A DNA stretch of 40,426 nt from Zygnema cylindricum (taxonomy: Eukaryota > Streptophyta > Zygnematophyceae > Zygnematales > Zygnemataceae), in contig JBBHKE010000124.1 of assembly GCA_037447655.1 (NCBI GenBank), forward strand, positions 1 to 40,426. Reading direction: 5' to 3'. The stretch's first letter is position 1, and the number at the start of each line of letters is the position of its first letter. This document shows, in pieces, positions 20,660-30,132 of the stretch. Both the position numbers and the translations under genes were made by a program. The notes beneath the pieces are model-generated. The model worked only from the letters and a program-made list of their open reading frames with translations, ran no database searches and was not told where the DNA came from.

Positions 20660-21706
20660 AGGTCCTCAGAGTAGGCAGCTCACACGAAGCCTCTAGGATA
20701 ACCCTGACCCCTTTATGTTTCGGCATGAATAAATGCCACCCTGGCAAAAAAAAACTTTGACCACCTAAACCATTGTGAAGGCAAGACTCCCCTTAGTTGA
20801 TAGCAAAAAGAATCCCTGAATTTGCTCCCCTGAGCAATAAGTTATAGAGGGTCAAAGTTGACCTTTTGTACAGAAGCTCTCTAGGAGAGAGGGTCCTATC
20901 TACCAATTTTTTCTAAGTCCTATCTCTCTCTAAAAATGTATCTACTGATGTACGCCACCAATCATATTTCTCTGCCGTACACAAAAGTACAGCTGCCGGT
21001 GTACTTTGTGTACGAATATTGTACGATATGGCCTAAATGTTGACACATGTCATATTCGTATCAGTCCCGTGATCCCCGGAGATGATGCGATCAAATGTAA
21101 TTGTGACACGTGTCATCCGATGTGGCTATGACCACAAACTGTCGAGATTCTCTTCCGCGATCTCGACATTCTTCCTGGCCGTCCGATTGAATGTAGATTT
21201 CAATCGTTGCCGTCATAAATACTTGTGCAGTATTTGTTTCGTTTAAAGAAACAAATGCGCGGTACTCGTTTCTTATCCATACTGTAATCCGTGTTTTTAT
21301 ATAACTGGATCTATGTATCTTGAAAACAGTTGCAGTTAAATGAATTATCCTACGTGGTAACATTTAAATACCTAACAAATCCTACATCACGTAACTTTAG
21401 TCCTAGAATTAATGGATAAGTCTACTAGCTACCGGCGGCTTTATCGGACGGTAGGTACTAGGATCAAATCGTGGATTTGACATATCCCCTTTTAGTAAAT
21501 AAACTACCTATCCATAAATCAACTAATCTATTTCCCGTAAATCTCCGGATAGCATAGGCAGCCATGGCTCTAGCTTCCTCTCCAACTTTCAGTGACTGCA
21601 ACAAGTGCGGGAGTTGAAGAGAGGAGTTAAAGGCAGATTGCCTCGACTTCTTTTTGACATTATATTTTAGACCTAGAAAATACTAAAAGAACCATCAATT
21701 TTTATA
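20640..21706 (-). mobile_element. 5' LTR of element C
   Basis: A 1067-bp LTR aligning with 15229-16296. It has the ATTTGTTTCG/AAACAAAT hairpin (21231-21256) and the GTAC hairpin (20977-21013). Its outer end reads TTTTTATA where the other copy has TTTCTACA. Confidence 0.92.
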
Positions 21707-22266
21707 AGTATGGGGATGAAGTTTACTTCACGGCACATAAGGGAAGCCAATAAATGTTTAGGCTTAACCTGAGTAATGAAAAGAAGAATGCTTACTATGT
21801 TGGTGTTCCAAAGTTTATGATTTGGCAGAAGCAATTCGGGCATGTGCATTTTGATAGGTTGAGGGAAATGAAATAACTTGGGGTAGTAAAAGGCATTCAG
21901 TTTGGGGATAATGAAATGATAAATGATTCTAGTGGTTGTGCTCAAGGTAAGGCTACAGACTTCCATTTCCTAAAGCCGCCACATATAGAGGTGAGAAAGT
22001 ACTAGATCTAGTCCACACAAATATTTGGGGACCTACAAAGTACATTCGGTTGGAGGAAAGAGGTTTATGCTGACGATAACCGATGACTGGTCTAGATACT
22101 CTACTGTCTACTTCTTAAAAACAAAGTTAGAAACATCAACTTACTTCAAAGAATATAAAGCCTGTAGTGAGAAGTTCCATGGAACTCCCATTAAGAGAAT
22201 AAGGAGTGATAATGGGGGGGAGTATACCACTAACCAGATAACACCATTGAGAGATATAAGGCTTGA
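21707..22266 (+). pseudogene. Integrase of element B, truncated by internal deletion
   Basis: The B frame resumes after C with GDEVYFTAHKGSQ, then a stop, NLSNEKKNAYY and a degraded HHCC zinc region (SSGCAQGKA). The integrase core runs in the ORF at 22025-22273: GGKRFMLTITDDWSRYS and RSDNGGEYTTNQ, the second catalytic Asp. The sequence then jumps straight into RT codons (DNTIERYKA). Compared with A (10260 to 11240) about 1 kb is missing, including the catalytic Glu segment, the linker and the RT start. No inserted sequence is visible at the join, so it is a simple internal deletion. Confidence 0.85.
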
Positions 22267-23651
22267 TTGGTAGCAAAGGGGTTCACCCAAAAGAAGGGAT
22301 TTGACTATGAAGAGACCTTTGCTCCAGTTGTTAGGTTCCTATCAGTAAGGATTCTCCTCAGTTTGGCAGCAGCGGAAGACATGGAAATACACCAGATAGA
22401 ATTTAAGACTGCCTTTCTTAATGGTGAGTTAGAGGAAGAAATGTTCATAAGGCAACGAGAGGGATTTGTGGAGGAAGGAGAAGAGAGCAAAGTGTGCAGG
22501 CTCATAAAGTCCTTATACGGACTGAAGCACGCTCCCCGACAGTGGAATAAGAAACTAGATGAGTTTCTCACCGGTTTGGGATATATCCAGATCAGCTGTG
22601 ACCATTTTATCTATATGTTTGAGGATGAGAATGGTGTCATTTTGATTGCAATCTATGTGGATGATCTGCTTGTGCTCAATAAGTCTTTGGAAATGATCAA
22701 TAGGCTAAAGAATGATCTTAGAAGCAGATTTGATATGAAGGATTTAGGTGAGTCAAAATACATTCTGGGGATCCAAATGGGAAGAGATAAGGGGAAAAGG
22801 GTTATCAGACTTACTCTGAAAGAAGCAATAGGTAATATGCTTGAAAAATTCAAGATGGAAAAGGCTAACAGTTGTACCACTCCCATGGACTTGGAAAAAG
22901 TAAGTGATGGAAGTGTAGAAGGAGTGATGATCTTAGATGACCAGATGAGTCCTGAGGAGAGAGAGTTTATAAAGTCTATCCCTTATAGACAGGTCGTAGG
23001 AAGTTTGATCTATTTTATGAACAGTACAAGGTTGGACATAGCGGCAGCAGTTGGATTACTCAGTAGGAGTCTTAATGATCCTAGGAAAAGAGAATGGGAG
23101 GCAGCGAAGAGAGTCATGAGATATTTGGTTGGAACCAGAGAGTTATGGTTGCATTTGGGAGGGGAACACACTGACATCACTACTTGGAGTGATGCAGTTA
23201 TGGGGACGCACCTATGAGAAGATGCACTTCTGGATATGTGTTGTATGTTGGGGAAGGTGCTTGTTGTTGGAGCACTAAGTAACAAAATGTGGTTGCTCAG
23301 TCTACTATGGAGGTTGAGTACATGGCCTCTTGTTCTGCTGTGAAAGAGTTGACGTGGGTCAAATCCTTGTTGCAAGAATTGGGGTATATGATTGAGGGAG
23401 TGCATAAAGTGTTTTGTGATAATCAAACTACCATTGCAATTGCAACTAATCCAAAAAATCATTTTAAAGCTAAGCATATGGATATAAGATTGAGTTTCGT
23501 AAGAGAAAAACTTGAGAATAAGATTGTGAATCTTGTATATAGATCTGATAAAGAAATGGTGGCTGATATGATGACAAAACCTGTGCCTTTTCCCAAATTA
23601 AAATATTGCAGAAAAAAGTGTGGATTAAAACTAGAGTTAAAGTTACACTAG
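22267..23651 (+). pseudogene. RT-RNase H of element B (N-terminally deleted, frameshifted)
   Basis: A 316-codon ORF (22267-23217) begins VAKGFTQKKGFDYEETFAP and holds the palm motifs, including YVDD at 22654-22665 and the PYRQVVGSLIYFMN connection. Before it, an Arg codon of the KARLVAKG motif is a stop (22254-22256 region). A one-base loss at about 23195, in the WSDASYGD active site of RNase H, shifts the frame. A stop follows near 23279, and 23289-23651 is open again with EVEYMASCSAVKE, CDNQTTIAI and the normal end. It lacks the RT fingers and cannot work alone. Confidence 0.88.
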
Positions 23652-23664
23652 AAAATAAAGGGAG
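23652..23664 (+). other. Polypurine tract of element B
   Basis: AAAATAAAGGGAG, next to the pol stop. It is bracketed by CTAGAAAATA (23648-23657) and TATTTTCTAG (23690-23699). Confidence 0.87.
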
Positions 23665-24672
23665 TGTTGAAATTATTAGATTTATATAGTATTTTCTAGG
23701 TCTAAATAGTTGAGTAAAATCGGAAAAGAAAAAGGCGGACAGCCTGCCTCCACCTCCTCTCCCTACCCACCATACTTGTTGTTGTCACTGAGGGATAGAG
23801 AGGGTGGTTGAGCCATGGCTGTCATAGCTAAGTAGGCAGGACTAAAGGGTGAATTACGTCACCCTCAACAAAAGGTTGAGTCCGGCAGGACTTGAACCTC
23901 CGACCGGCAGAGCGCGGCGTAGCCGTTAGCGCTAACCAGTCTGTCGTGGAAGTCCGTTAGGATATATTAGGTTTGATAATTATTTAAAGAGTGTTCAAAC
24001 CATGAATTCGATTAAACAGCATGACGGACGAAAGAACATAGAACCAAGTGTTATATAGTGCGAACATTGTCTCGCACGGAACAAATGAATCAGACATTTG
24101 TTTCGACGGCCTACATTTAATGTCATATTTTATCCGACGGCGTATATCAATGCCGAGATCGCGGAATGGTCATTTTGGCATTTATGGACGTAACATGACG
24201 TGGCGCCACGTGGAGGGATAACATTTGGTCGCAGGAATTCCGGGGAACATTAGGACGAGTTAAAAGTGGACACGCGTCCACTCAATGGCCTTGCCGTACA
24301 CAAGCCGTATAGAAAGTACATCGGCCGTAGTACCTTTCTATACAATACAATCATCTGATTGGTTCGTACGTCAGTAGATAGGGGTTGTGAGAGAGGTTTA
24401 TGACTTAGAGAATTTGGTAGGTAGTAACCTCTCTCCCTTTGAGAGTTTGTATAAAACTTGGCATCTTTGCCACCTTATAATTTATCGGCTGGTTGGCCGT
24501 TTTCACTGAATCTTTTTTCTACGGACTCAAGGTAGTCCACGCTACACAGGGGTGCAGTCAAACTATAAGTTTGCCATCTTGGGCTGCAATGATTGTGGCT
24601 TGAAGTGGGTTAGTTAAAAACTATCTAGAGGCTTCGTGTATTCTGTCGTCCAATGGAGGACTTTGAATTGCA
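23665..24672 (+). mobile_element. 3' LTR of element B (uninterrupted)
   Basis: A 1008-bp LTR, TGTTGAAATT to TTGAATTGCA. It is the intact reference that shows where A entered the 5' copy. It contains the tRNA-like block (23871-23950), the AACAAATG hairpin (about 24080-24105), a TATAAAA box (24450-24456) and the terminal gag start MEDFELQ. Confidence 0.92.
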
Positions 24673-24859
24673 AAATCATCCAAACTTTTTAACAAGAGTC
24701 CAAAAAAAATACATCAAATTTAAAAAAAAATAACCATGAAAACCGTCAAGAAGGCATACGAGAAGCGTATTCTCTTGAAGATTACAAAGGGTTTTCAACA
24801 TTCTGGTTGGAGTTGGCCGAAAGAAAGCACAAGGAAAAAAAGTTGGGGATGGAACCATA
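24673..24859 (+). pseudogene. Crypton recombinase, middle segment stranded between B and D
   Basis: 187 bp between the B 3' LTR and the left edge of D. Read in the frame that continues from 6405, it gives a short stretch with one TAA. It then gives EAYSLEDYKGFSTFW, LELAERKHKEKK and LGMEPY up to the D target site. The codons join across D to TSIEVG at 30115. Taken alone it looks like meaningless spacer. Its identity comes from the continuity of frame over both excised transposons. It would belong to the helical region before the catalytic domain. Confidence 0.7.
24855..24859 (+). repeat. Left target-site duplication of element D
   Basis: CCATA, repeated perfectly at 30110-30114 on the other side of D. 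Confidence 0.92.
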
Positions 24860-26913
24860 TGAAATTCTATGGGCTCCATTGCCACACAGAATTCGCAGGT
24901 CCAAAGGAAGCTAATCTAGATAGTGCCGACTCCAACTTGATATAAACCCAAATGATTGACCCCTTGACAATCAGAACCCCAATATAGCTTCACCCTTGTG
25001 AATTAACACTTTCTGTGTGCTCAGTTCCACCACAGAATGCAAAGTTAGAATATGAGATTTGGACACATTCACCCACTTTGACTTTCCCTAAGAAATGCAG
25101 CCACCCAGGCAAGCAAAGACTCTGACCGACTACACCCCTGTGTAGCTTGGACTCCCCTGAGTCCGCAGCAACAAGAATTGTTGTTCTGAGACAAGTGTTG
25201 GTACTGAAGATGAAGAAGATGCAGCAGTAGTCATCGTAGAACAAATCAAGAGAGGAAGCTTCCACAAATACCGATGGCTGAACAGCAACTTTGACAGACT
25301 ATAACTTTCAGAAAAACGCTCTAAACATCCTGAAAATTTGCCACAATGTAGATAACATACAAAGGAACACACACACAAAATTTCAATCAATTCCGCTCAC
25401 AAATCTGTGAGATATGTAGAAATGAAATTACATAAAACTGAGTGTACAGTTTTCATATCATTTGTTCCTAAAAATCAAATTCACTAAGTCCTGCTTTTAT
25501 ACACCGAAACTACACTAAGCTGTACGGAGGCATTCCAGCCGTACATCTAACATTCTATCACACATATTTACACCGAAGTTCAGACAACGTAAAGTGATAA
25601 TGATCTAGTCACGCCTCGTCACTATTTGTTGGCGGCGGCTGTCAGCGGTCCGATTAGAGGATTTGGCACCGTAGAATTGACTTCACGAAGTCCAGAGGTC
25701 CTGCCGAATTTCCGTACGTCCACGGAGGACATACTCACGCATTCTCCCAAGTGACGACACGTGTCCCAAGTGTGAATGAACCGTGAACTCCCAACTTCAC
25801 TGTCACACTAATTTCGGTAAGTACTGAACCGAACTCAACCAAAAATAGCTTAAGTCCTGAACAGCTCTCTCTCACAGCTGAGGCATAAAGAGGACTAAAG
25901 CTTTCTAAAAACAACAAGAATCACTGAATTTGGTCAACTGAATTGATAGTTATGGCTGGCCAAAGTTTGACATTTATACAAGGTGCTCTCTGGGAGAGGC
26001 AGCTACCTACCAAAAATATTCTAAGTTCTAAACCCCTCTCTAAACCCTCTAGTACTGAGGTACGGACCAATCACATTACTGTATAGTACATAAAGGTACA
26101 GATGCCGGTGTACCTTTTGTACGGACATCGTACGACATGGCTCAAAAGTCAACAATTGTCCTATCTGGATTCGCTCTTGTATTCTCCGGAATTCCTGCCT
26201 TCAAATCTTATCTCTCCACGTGGCGCCAGGTCATGCCGCGTCAGAAAACGGTACCGTACAAGAAAGTACTAGTGTCCGGAGTACTTTCTGTGCGTACATT
26301 GTACGATGTCGCCATAGTGCGACATTTGTCACTTCCGGATTTGTTTTCTGCCGTTCCGTAAATTCCGTAATCCAGTACGTTGTTGCCACGTGTCATCCGG
26401 AGTGGCGGAGTCCGCAAACCGCCAAATTGTCCTTTCCTCGAGACCGGCGCTAACCACGGCCGTCCGATTCATATAGAGATTAAATACGAACCGTCGAAAC
26501 AAATGTCCGTACTATTTGTTTCGTCCGGTACTAATAGTACAACTGATTCTATGTTCTATAGACCGTAACCCAGTTAAATGGAATTCCCTACCTGTAACTA
26601 TATAAATATCTATCAAACCCTATATGTTTTAGCACTGGTCCTAGACTAAATGGACAAAGCTAACTCCTATGGGACGATTCACCGACGGTAGGTACTAGGA
26701 TCAATTCCTGGGTCCGTCAACTGCCTTTTTGGTAAACATACCTTTATTATCTATTCCTGTCTCTCTGGAGAGCCTAGGCAGCCATGGCTCTAGCTCCATT
26801 TCCAGCCTTCAGTGACTACGACAAGTGTGGGGGCTTGGAGAAGGGAGTCAGGGGCAGACTGCCTCTACTCTTTTCTATCTAATAAAGACCTAGAAAATAC
26901 CCAAATATCAACA
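24860..26913 (-). mobile_element. 3' LTR of element D (contains a solo LTR)
   Basis: Plus-strand edges are TGAAATTCTATGG and AAATATCAACA. It aligns with 28800-30109 except for a 743-bp insertion at 25179-25921. It carries hairpin GAAACAAAT/ATTTGTTTC (26496-26522), GTAC hairpins (26088-26124 and about 26254-26296), a TATAAAT box (25972-25978, minus) and a tRNA-like block (about 26680-26725). The gag start codon of the LTR is present here too and opens a 69-codon read-out into the flank (24885-24676). Confidence 0.9.
25179..25916 (-). mobile_element. Solo LTR of an unrelated family inside the D LTR
   Basis: 738 bp beginning TGTTGTT and ending AACAACA, flanked by perfect 5-bp AGAAT repeats (25174-25178 and 25917-25921). 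The other D LTR has one AGAAT at this point, so the insertion is certain. It has no coding sequence. A TATAAAAG word on the minus strand (about 25492-25499) suggests minus orientation. It does not resemble the copia LTRs here in sequence. It could also be a small LTR-derived element, but no internal domain is visible. Confidence 0.88.
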
Positions 26914-26926
26914 CTCCCCTTATTTT
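26914..26926 (-). other. Polypurine tract of element D
   Basis: CTCCCCTTATTTT on the plus strand (AAAATAAGGGGAG in element sense). It is flanked by CTAGAAAATA (26890-26899) and TATTTTCTAG (26921-26930). Confidence 0.87.
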
Positions 26927-26941
26927 CTAGTCTACTTCCTT

Positions 26942-27772
26942 TCAACTATTACAAACAAAATAAACAAAACACTCCCTCCCCTTTTTCCTTTTTCTTTTCT
27001 TTTTCCTTTTATATAACTTAAGAAATATGCTCTCGTATTTAAAACAATGCATTAGATGAAATGAAATAATAATTCCATCACACATTTCATTTAGCATCCC
27101 ACTTATTATAAATCCGAGCAAAGTTTTTATCCACCTCACCTCTTTTCCATCCACACTAAATCCGATTTCCCTCTTGCAATTCAAACAGCCAGCCCCATCT
27201 CCAATCTGCAACACACATCCTGAGGCTAACCCTTTTACAGGCACACCTTCATAAATGTCATCACTCCCTTTAGTGATGTCAAACCCATTACCCCCAAAAC
27301 ATGAACTTTCCTCACTCTCTCCCATGGATTTCTTTCCACTCTCACTTTCTAAATTTATTCCCAATAAATATTTATCCTCCCCTAAACCTTTCATTAAATA
27401 TTCCTCTTCTCCCTTATCCTTTAAAACCCCTTCTAATTTCACATCTCCCCTTTCCTCGTAATCCGTTGAAGTCTCCCTTTCCGACCAGTTTTCTAATTCC
27501 AAACTACCTATAAAATTATCCTCATTAATTTTATTTTTCCCATTTTCACTTATTGATCCTAGTTCTGACTTTCTCATTTCTAAGTCATACACTTTACACT
27601 CCTCCACATCCTCAAGTACCTCCTCTCTCTTTACTTCCCTTATACCTCCAAAAGCACACTGTTGCCTTCGTGGAATTTTTTGTGTACTTTTCTCTCTTCT
27701 CCATTCTACCGATGTGAAGAAGCTCCAAGATTTTTTCATCCTCTTTCTCCTCTTCCCTTTCTTCCTCCTCAT
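26942..27772 (-). CDS. Condensed pol remnant ORF of element D (276 codons)
   Basis: This starts with an ATG immediately after the gag stop and in the same frame, so gag and this ORF are separated by a single TGA. It begins with a Lys/Arg/Glu-rich stretch and has PRRQQCAFGGI, which in other copies precedes the protease. Short relics of pol then follow in the right order: CKVYDLEMR (integrase end), GLGEDKYLLGINLESESGKK (RT palm end), DITKGSDDIYEGVPV (RNase H WSDASYGDAP region) and VRWIKTLLG. There is no protease DSG, no integrase core and no YVDD. A basic Lys-rich tail closes it. No enzymatic role is likely. Whether it is translated is unknown. Confidence 0.65.
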   Translation of the reverse strand: MRRKKGKRRKRMKKSWSFFTSVEWRREKSTQKIPRRQQCAFGGIREVKREEVLEDVEECKVYDLEMRKSELGSISENGKNKINEDNFIGSLELENWSERETSTDYEERGDVKLEGVLKDKGEEEYLMKGLGEDKYLLGINLESESGKKSMGESEESSCFGGNGFDITKGSDDIYEGVPVKGLASGCVLQIGDGAGCLNCKREIGFSVDGKEVRWIKTLLGFIISGMLNEMCDGIIISFHLMHCFKYESIFLKLYKRKKKRKRKKGRECFVYFVCNS

Positions 27773-28825
27773 TCACACTCCAACTTCTAAGTTCTTCCAA
27801 TGAGGACACTCCTCCATATAGTGACCCGGTTTCCTACAAGCGAAGCAAACCCCTTGTTTCAAAGCTCCCCTTTCTTTTCCTCTCCCTCTCTTTCCACCGA
27901 AGTTCCGATAAGGTTTACCTTTGTCCTTCTTCCTTTCATCACGCTTCCGCTCGTCACCGCCGTTCCTCACATCACGCTTCCGCCAGTCACCACCAGCTGT
28001 AAATGCAGTCACCCTTTCACTTCCCCTACGAAGCTCCAAAGTGCTTTCTCTCACAAGAATTATTCCCATGGTAATGCTCCAAGTCCACGAGGAGACATCC
28101 ATTCCCTGCATACGGTAAATGATGTCTTCGTACTCATATGGAAGCTTTATGATTAGTGTATTAATCTTTCTCTCCTCAGATTCTACATATCCCGTACTAG
28201 CAAGCTCAACATATAACACAGCAATATCATTGCAAAACTCTATCATGCTACCGCCTTTATAAACATAGGCCTCTATCTCTTGTCTTACTAACTGCTGCCT
28301 CTGTATAGTCTCACTCTTATAAATCTGAATTAGTGTGTCCCAAATTTCCGACGACTTGGTTAGATTTAAAAGAGTGATAGCTATAGACTTAGACACATAT
28401 CTAAGTATGAGATGTTTTGCTATAGTGTTTTTATATTCCCAAATTTTTCTATCATTTTCTTCAGTTTTTGGTTCAGTTATAACCCCCACAAGTGGAACCG
28501 TAGGCGAGAGCCTAGCTCCCGTCACCATAGGTGTCCCTTTATCCTTCTCCCCTATTTCCCCTTCCATGGTAATGATCTTCCTTTCACCTTCCGTTGCACC
28601 TGAACTCCGGTTGGTTTTCTGGGCAGCCCCAGATGATTCTCCATAGTGATCTCCTCCAAAGCCCGGTGGCGGACACCTCACTTGTCCCGAAACAATTCCC
28701 CACAAGTGCTTCTCGAAAAGCAATCCCTCCATCGTGAACTCCCAATAAGTGAAGTCTGTTCCATCGAACATAGGCACCCTAGATGGTGGGCCTATAACCT
28801 GAAATTCTATGGGCTCCATTGCCAC
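27773..28825 (-). CDS. Gag of element D (intact 350-codon ORF)
   Basis: The start codon at 28825 lies 26 bp inside the 5' LTR. The first codons, MAMEPIEFQVIGPPSRVP, cross the LTR end and the primer site. The capsid-like region continues with YWEFTMEGLLFEKHLWGIV (the retrotransposon gag N-terminal pattern), LSPTVPLVG, a helical TIAKHLILRYVSKSI segment, LTKSSEIWDTLIQIYKS and LIIKLPYEYEDIIYRMQ. A basic region and a CCHC knuckle, CFACRKPGHYMEEC, lie near the C-terminus (about residues 328-341). It would assemble RNA-containing particles. All equivalent gag genes in A, B and C have stops, so the openness of this one is notable. It ends with TGA followed directly by an ATG. Confidence 0.9.
   Translation of the reverse strand: MAMEPIEFQVIGPPSRVPMFDGTDFTYWEFTMEGLLFEKHLWGIVSGQVRCPPPGFGGDHYGESSGAAQKTNRSSGATEGERKIITMEGEIGEKDKGTPMVTGARLSPTVPLVGVITEPKTEENDRKIWEYKNTIAKHLILRYVSKSIAITLLNLTKSSEIWDTLIQIYKSETIQRQQLVRQEIEAYVYKGGSMIEFCNDIAVLYVELASTGYVESEERKINTLIIKLPYEYEDIIYRMQGMDVSSWTWSITMGIILVRESTLELRRGSERVTAFTAGGDWRKRDVRNGGDERKRDERKKDKGKPYRNFGGKRGRGKERGALKQGVCFACRKPGHYMEECPHWKNLEVGV
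28785..28799 (-). other. Half-tRNA primer binding site of D
   Basis: In element sense GGTTATAGGCCCACC, one mismatch from the A and B sites, directly after the LTR end TTTCA. Confidence 0.8.
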
Positions 28826-30109
28826 ACAGAATTCGCAGGTCCAAAGGAAGCTAATCTAGATAGTGCCGACTCCAAGTTAATATAAACCCAAATGATTGAC
28901 CCCTTGACAATCAGAACCCCAATATAGCTTCACCCTTGTGAATTAACACTTTCTGTGTGCTCAGTTCCACCACAGAATGCAAAGTTAGAATATGAGATTT
29001 GGACACATTCACCCACTTTGACTTTCCCTAAGAAATGCAGCCACCCAGGCAGGCAAAGACTCTGACCGACTACACCCGTGTGTAGCTTGGACTCCCCTGA
29101 GTCCGCAGCAACAAGAATCACTGAATTTGGTCAACTGAATTGATAGTTATGGTTGGCCAAAGTTTGACATTTATACAAGGTGCTCTCTGGGAGAGGCAGC
29201 TACCTACCAAAAATATTCTAAGTTCTAAACCCCTCTCTAAACCCTCTAGTACTGAGGTACGGACCAATCACATTACTGTAAAGTATATAAAGGTACATAT
29301 GCCGGTGTACCTTTTGTACGGACATCGTACGACATGGCTCAAAAGTCAACAATTGTCCTATCTGGATTCGCTCTTGTATTCTCCGGAATTCGTGCCTTCA
29401 AATCTTATCTCTCCATGTGGCGCCAGGTCATGCCGCGTCAGAAAACGGTACCGTACAAGAAAGTACTAGTGCCGGAGTACTTTCTGTACGTACATTGTAC
29501 GATGTCGCCATAGTGCGACATTTGTCACTTCCGGATTTGTTTTCTGCCGTTCCGTAAATTCCGTAATCCAGTACGTTGTTGCCACGTGTCATCCGGAGTG
29601 GCGGAGTCCGCAAACCGCCAAATTGTCCTTTCCTCGAGACCGGCGCTAACCACGGCCGTCCGATTCATATAGAGATTAAATACGAACCGTCGAAACAAAT
29701 GTCCGTACTATTTGTTTCGTCCGGTACTAATAGTACAACTGATTCTATGTTCTATAGACCGTAACCCAGTTAAATGGAATTCCCTACCTGTAACTATATA
29801 AATATCTATCAAACCCTATATGTTTTAGCACTGGTCCTAGACTAAATGGACAAAGCTAACTCCTATGGGACGATTCACCGACGGTAGGTACCAGGATCAA
29901 TTCCTGGGTCCGTCAACTGCCTTTTTGGTAAACATACCTTTATTATCTATTCCTGTCTATCTGGAGAGCCTAGGCACCCATGGCTCTAGCTCCCTTTCCA
30001 GCCTTCAGTGACTACGACAAGTGTGGGGGCTTGGAGAAGGGAGTCAGGGGCAGACTGCCTCTACTCTTTTCTATCTAATAAAGACCTAGAAAATACCCAA
30101 ATATCAACA
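28800..30109 (-). mobile_element. 5' LTR of element D
   Basis: A 1310-bp LTR, element sense TGTTGATATTTGG to GAATTTCA. It has a TATAAAT box (29169-29175, minus), the GAAACAAAT hairpin (29692-29718) and a tRNA-like block (about 29878-29920). It is nearly identical by eye to the 3' LTR apart from the solo-LTR insert, so D is younger than A, B and C. Confidence 0.92.
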
Positions 30110-30132
30110 CCATACACTAGCATTGAAGTGGG
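30110..30132 (+). pseudogene. Crypton recombinase, end of interrupted exon
   Basis: After the second CCATA copy the Crypton frame continues with TSIEVG and ends at a GTATGT donor (30133). The exon breaks after the second base of a Gly codon. The next exon (30602) opens with the missing third base, so the phases agree. Confidence 0.65.

Larger units (their letters stand above)
15229..21706 (-). mobile_element. Ty1/copia retrotransposon C
   Basis: A 6478-bp reverse element inserted in the pol gene of B. It has 3' LTR 15229-16296, polypurine tract 16297-16309, pol and gag in minus frames between 16310 and 20659, primer site 20625-20639 and 5' LTR 20640-21706. Gag-pol has many stops. LTR lengths (1068 and 1067 bp) match element E. 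Its outer edge at 21706 has mutated from CA to TA. Confidence 0.92.
6406..24672 (+). mobile_element. Ty1/copia retrotransposon B (contains A and C)
   Basis: A forward LTR retrotransposon 18,267 bp long as it stands. It is about 5.4 kb after removal of elements A and C and their target duplications. It has 1008-bp LTRs (the 5' copy split by A), a half-tRNA primer site (13831-13845), gag-pol remnants and a polypurine tract (23652-23664). The order PR-IN-RT-RNase H is that of copia. Internally about 1 kb is missing between the integrase core and RT, so the element was defective before or soon after insertion. It lies inside the Crypton gene, flanked by a 5-bp duplication. Confidence 0.9.
24860..30109 (-). 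mobile_element. Ty1/copia-like retrotransposon D (gag-bearing, pol collapsed)
   Basis: A 5250-bp reverse element with a perfect CCATA target duplication. It has 3' LTR 24860-26913 (1311 bp after removing a solo-LTR insert), polypurine tract 26914-26926, 5' LTR 28800-30109 (1310 bp) and primer site 28785-28799. Only about 1.9 kb lies between the LTRs, against 4.3 kb in A. Gag is open for 350 codons, but pol is reduced to scattered fragments in one 276-codon frame. It looks like a non-autonomous gag carrier that would need enzymes from a related copia. Confidence 0.9.
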
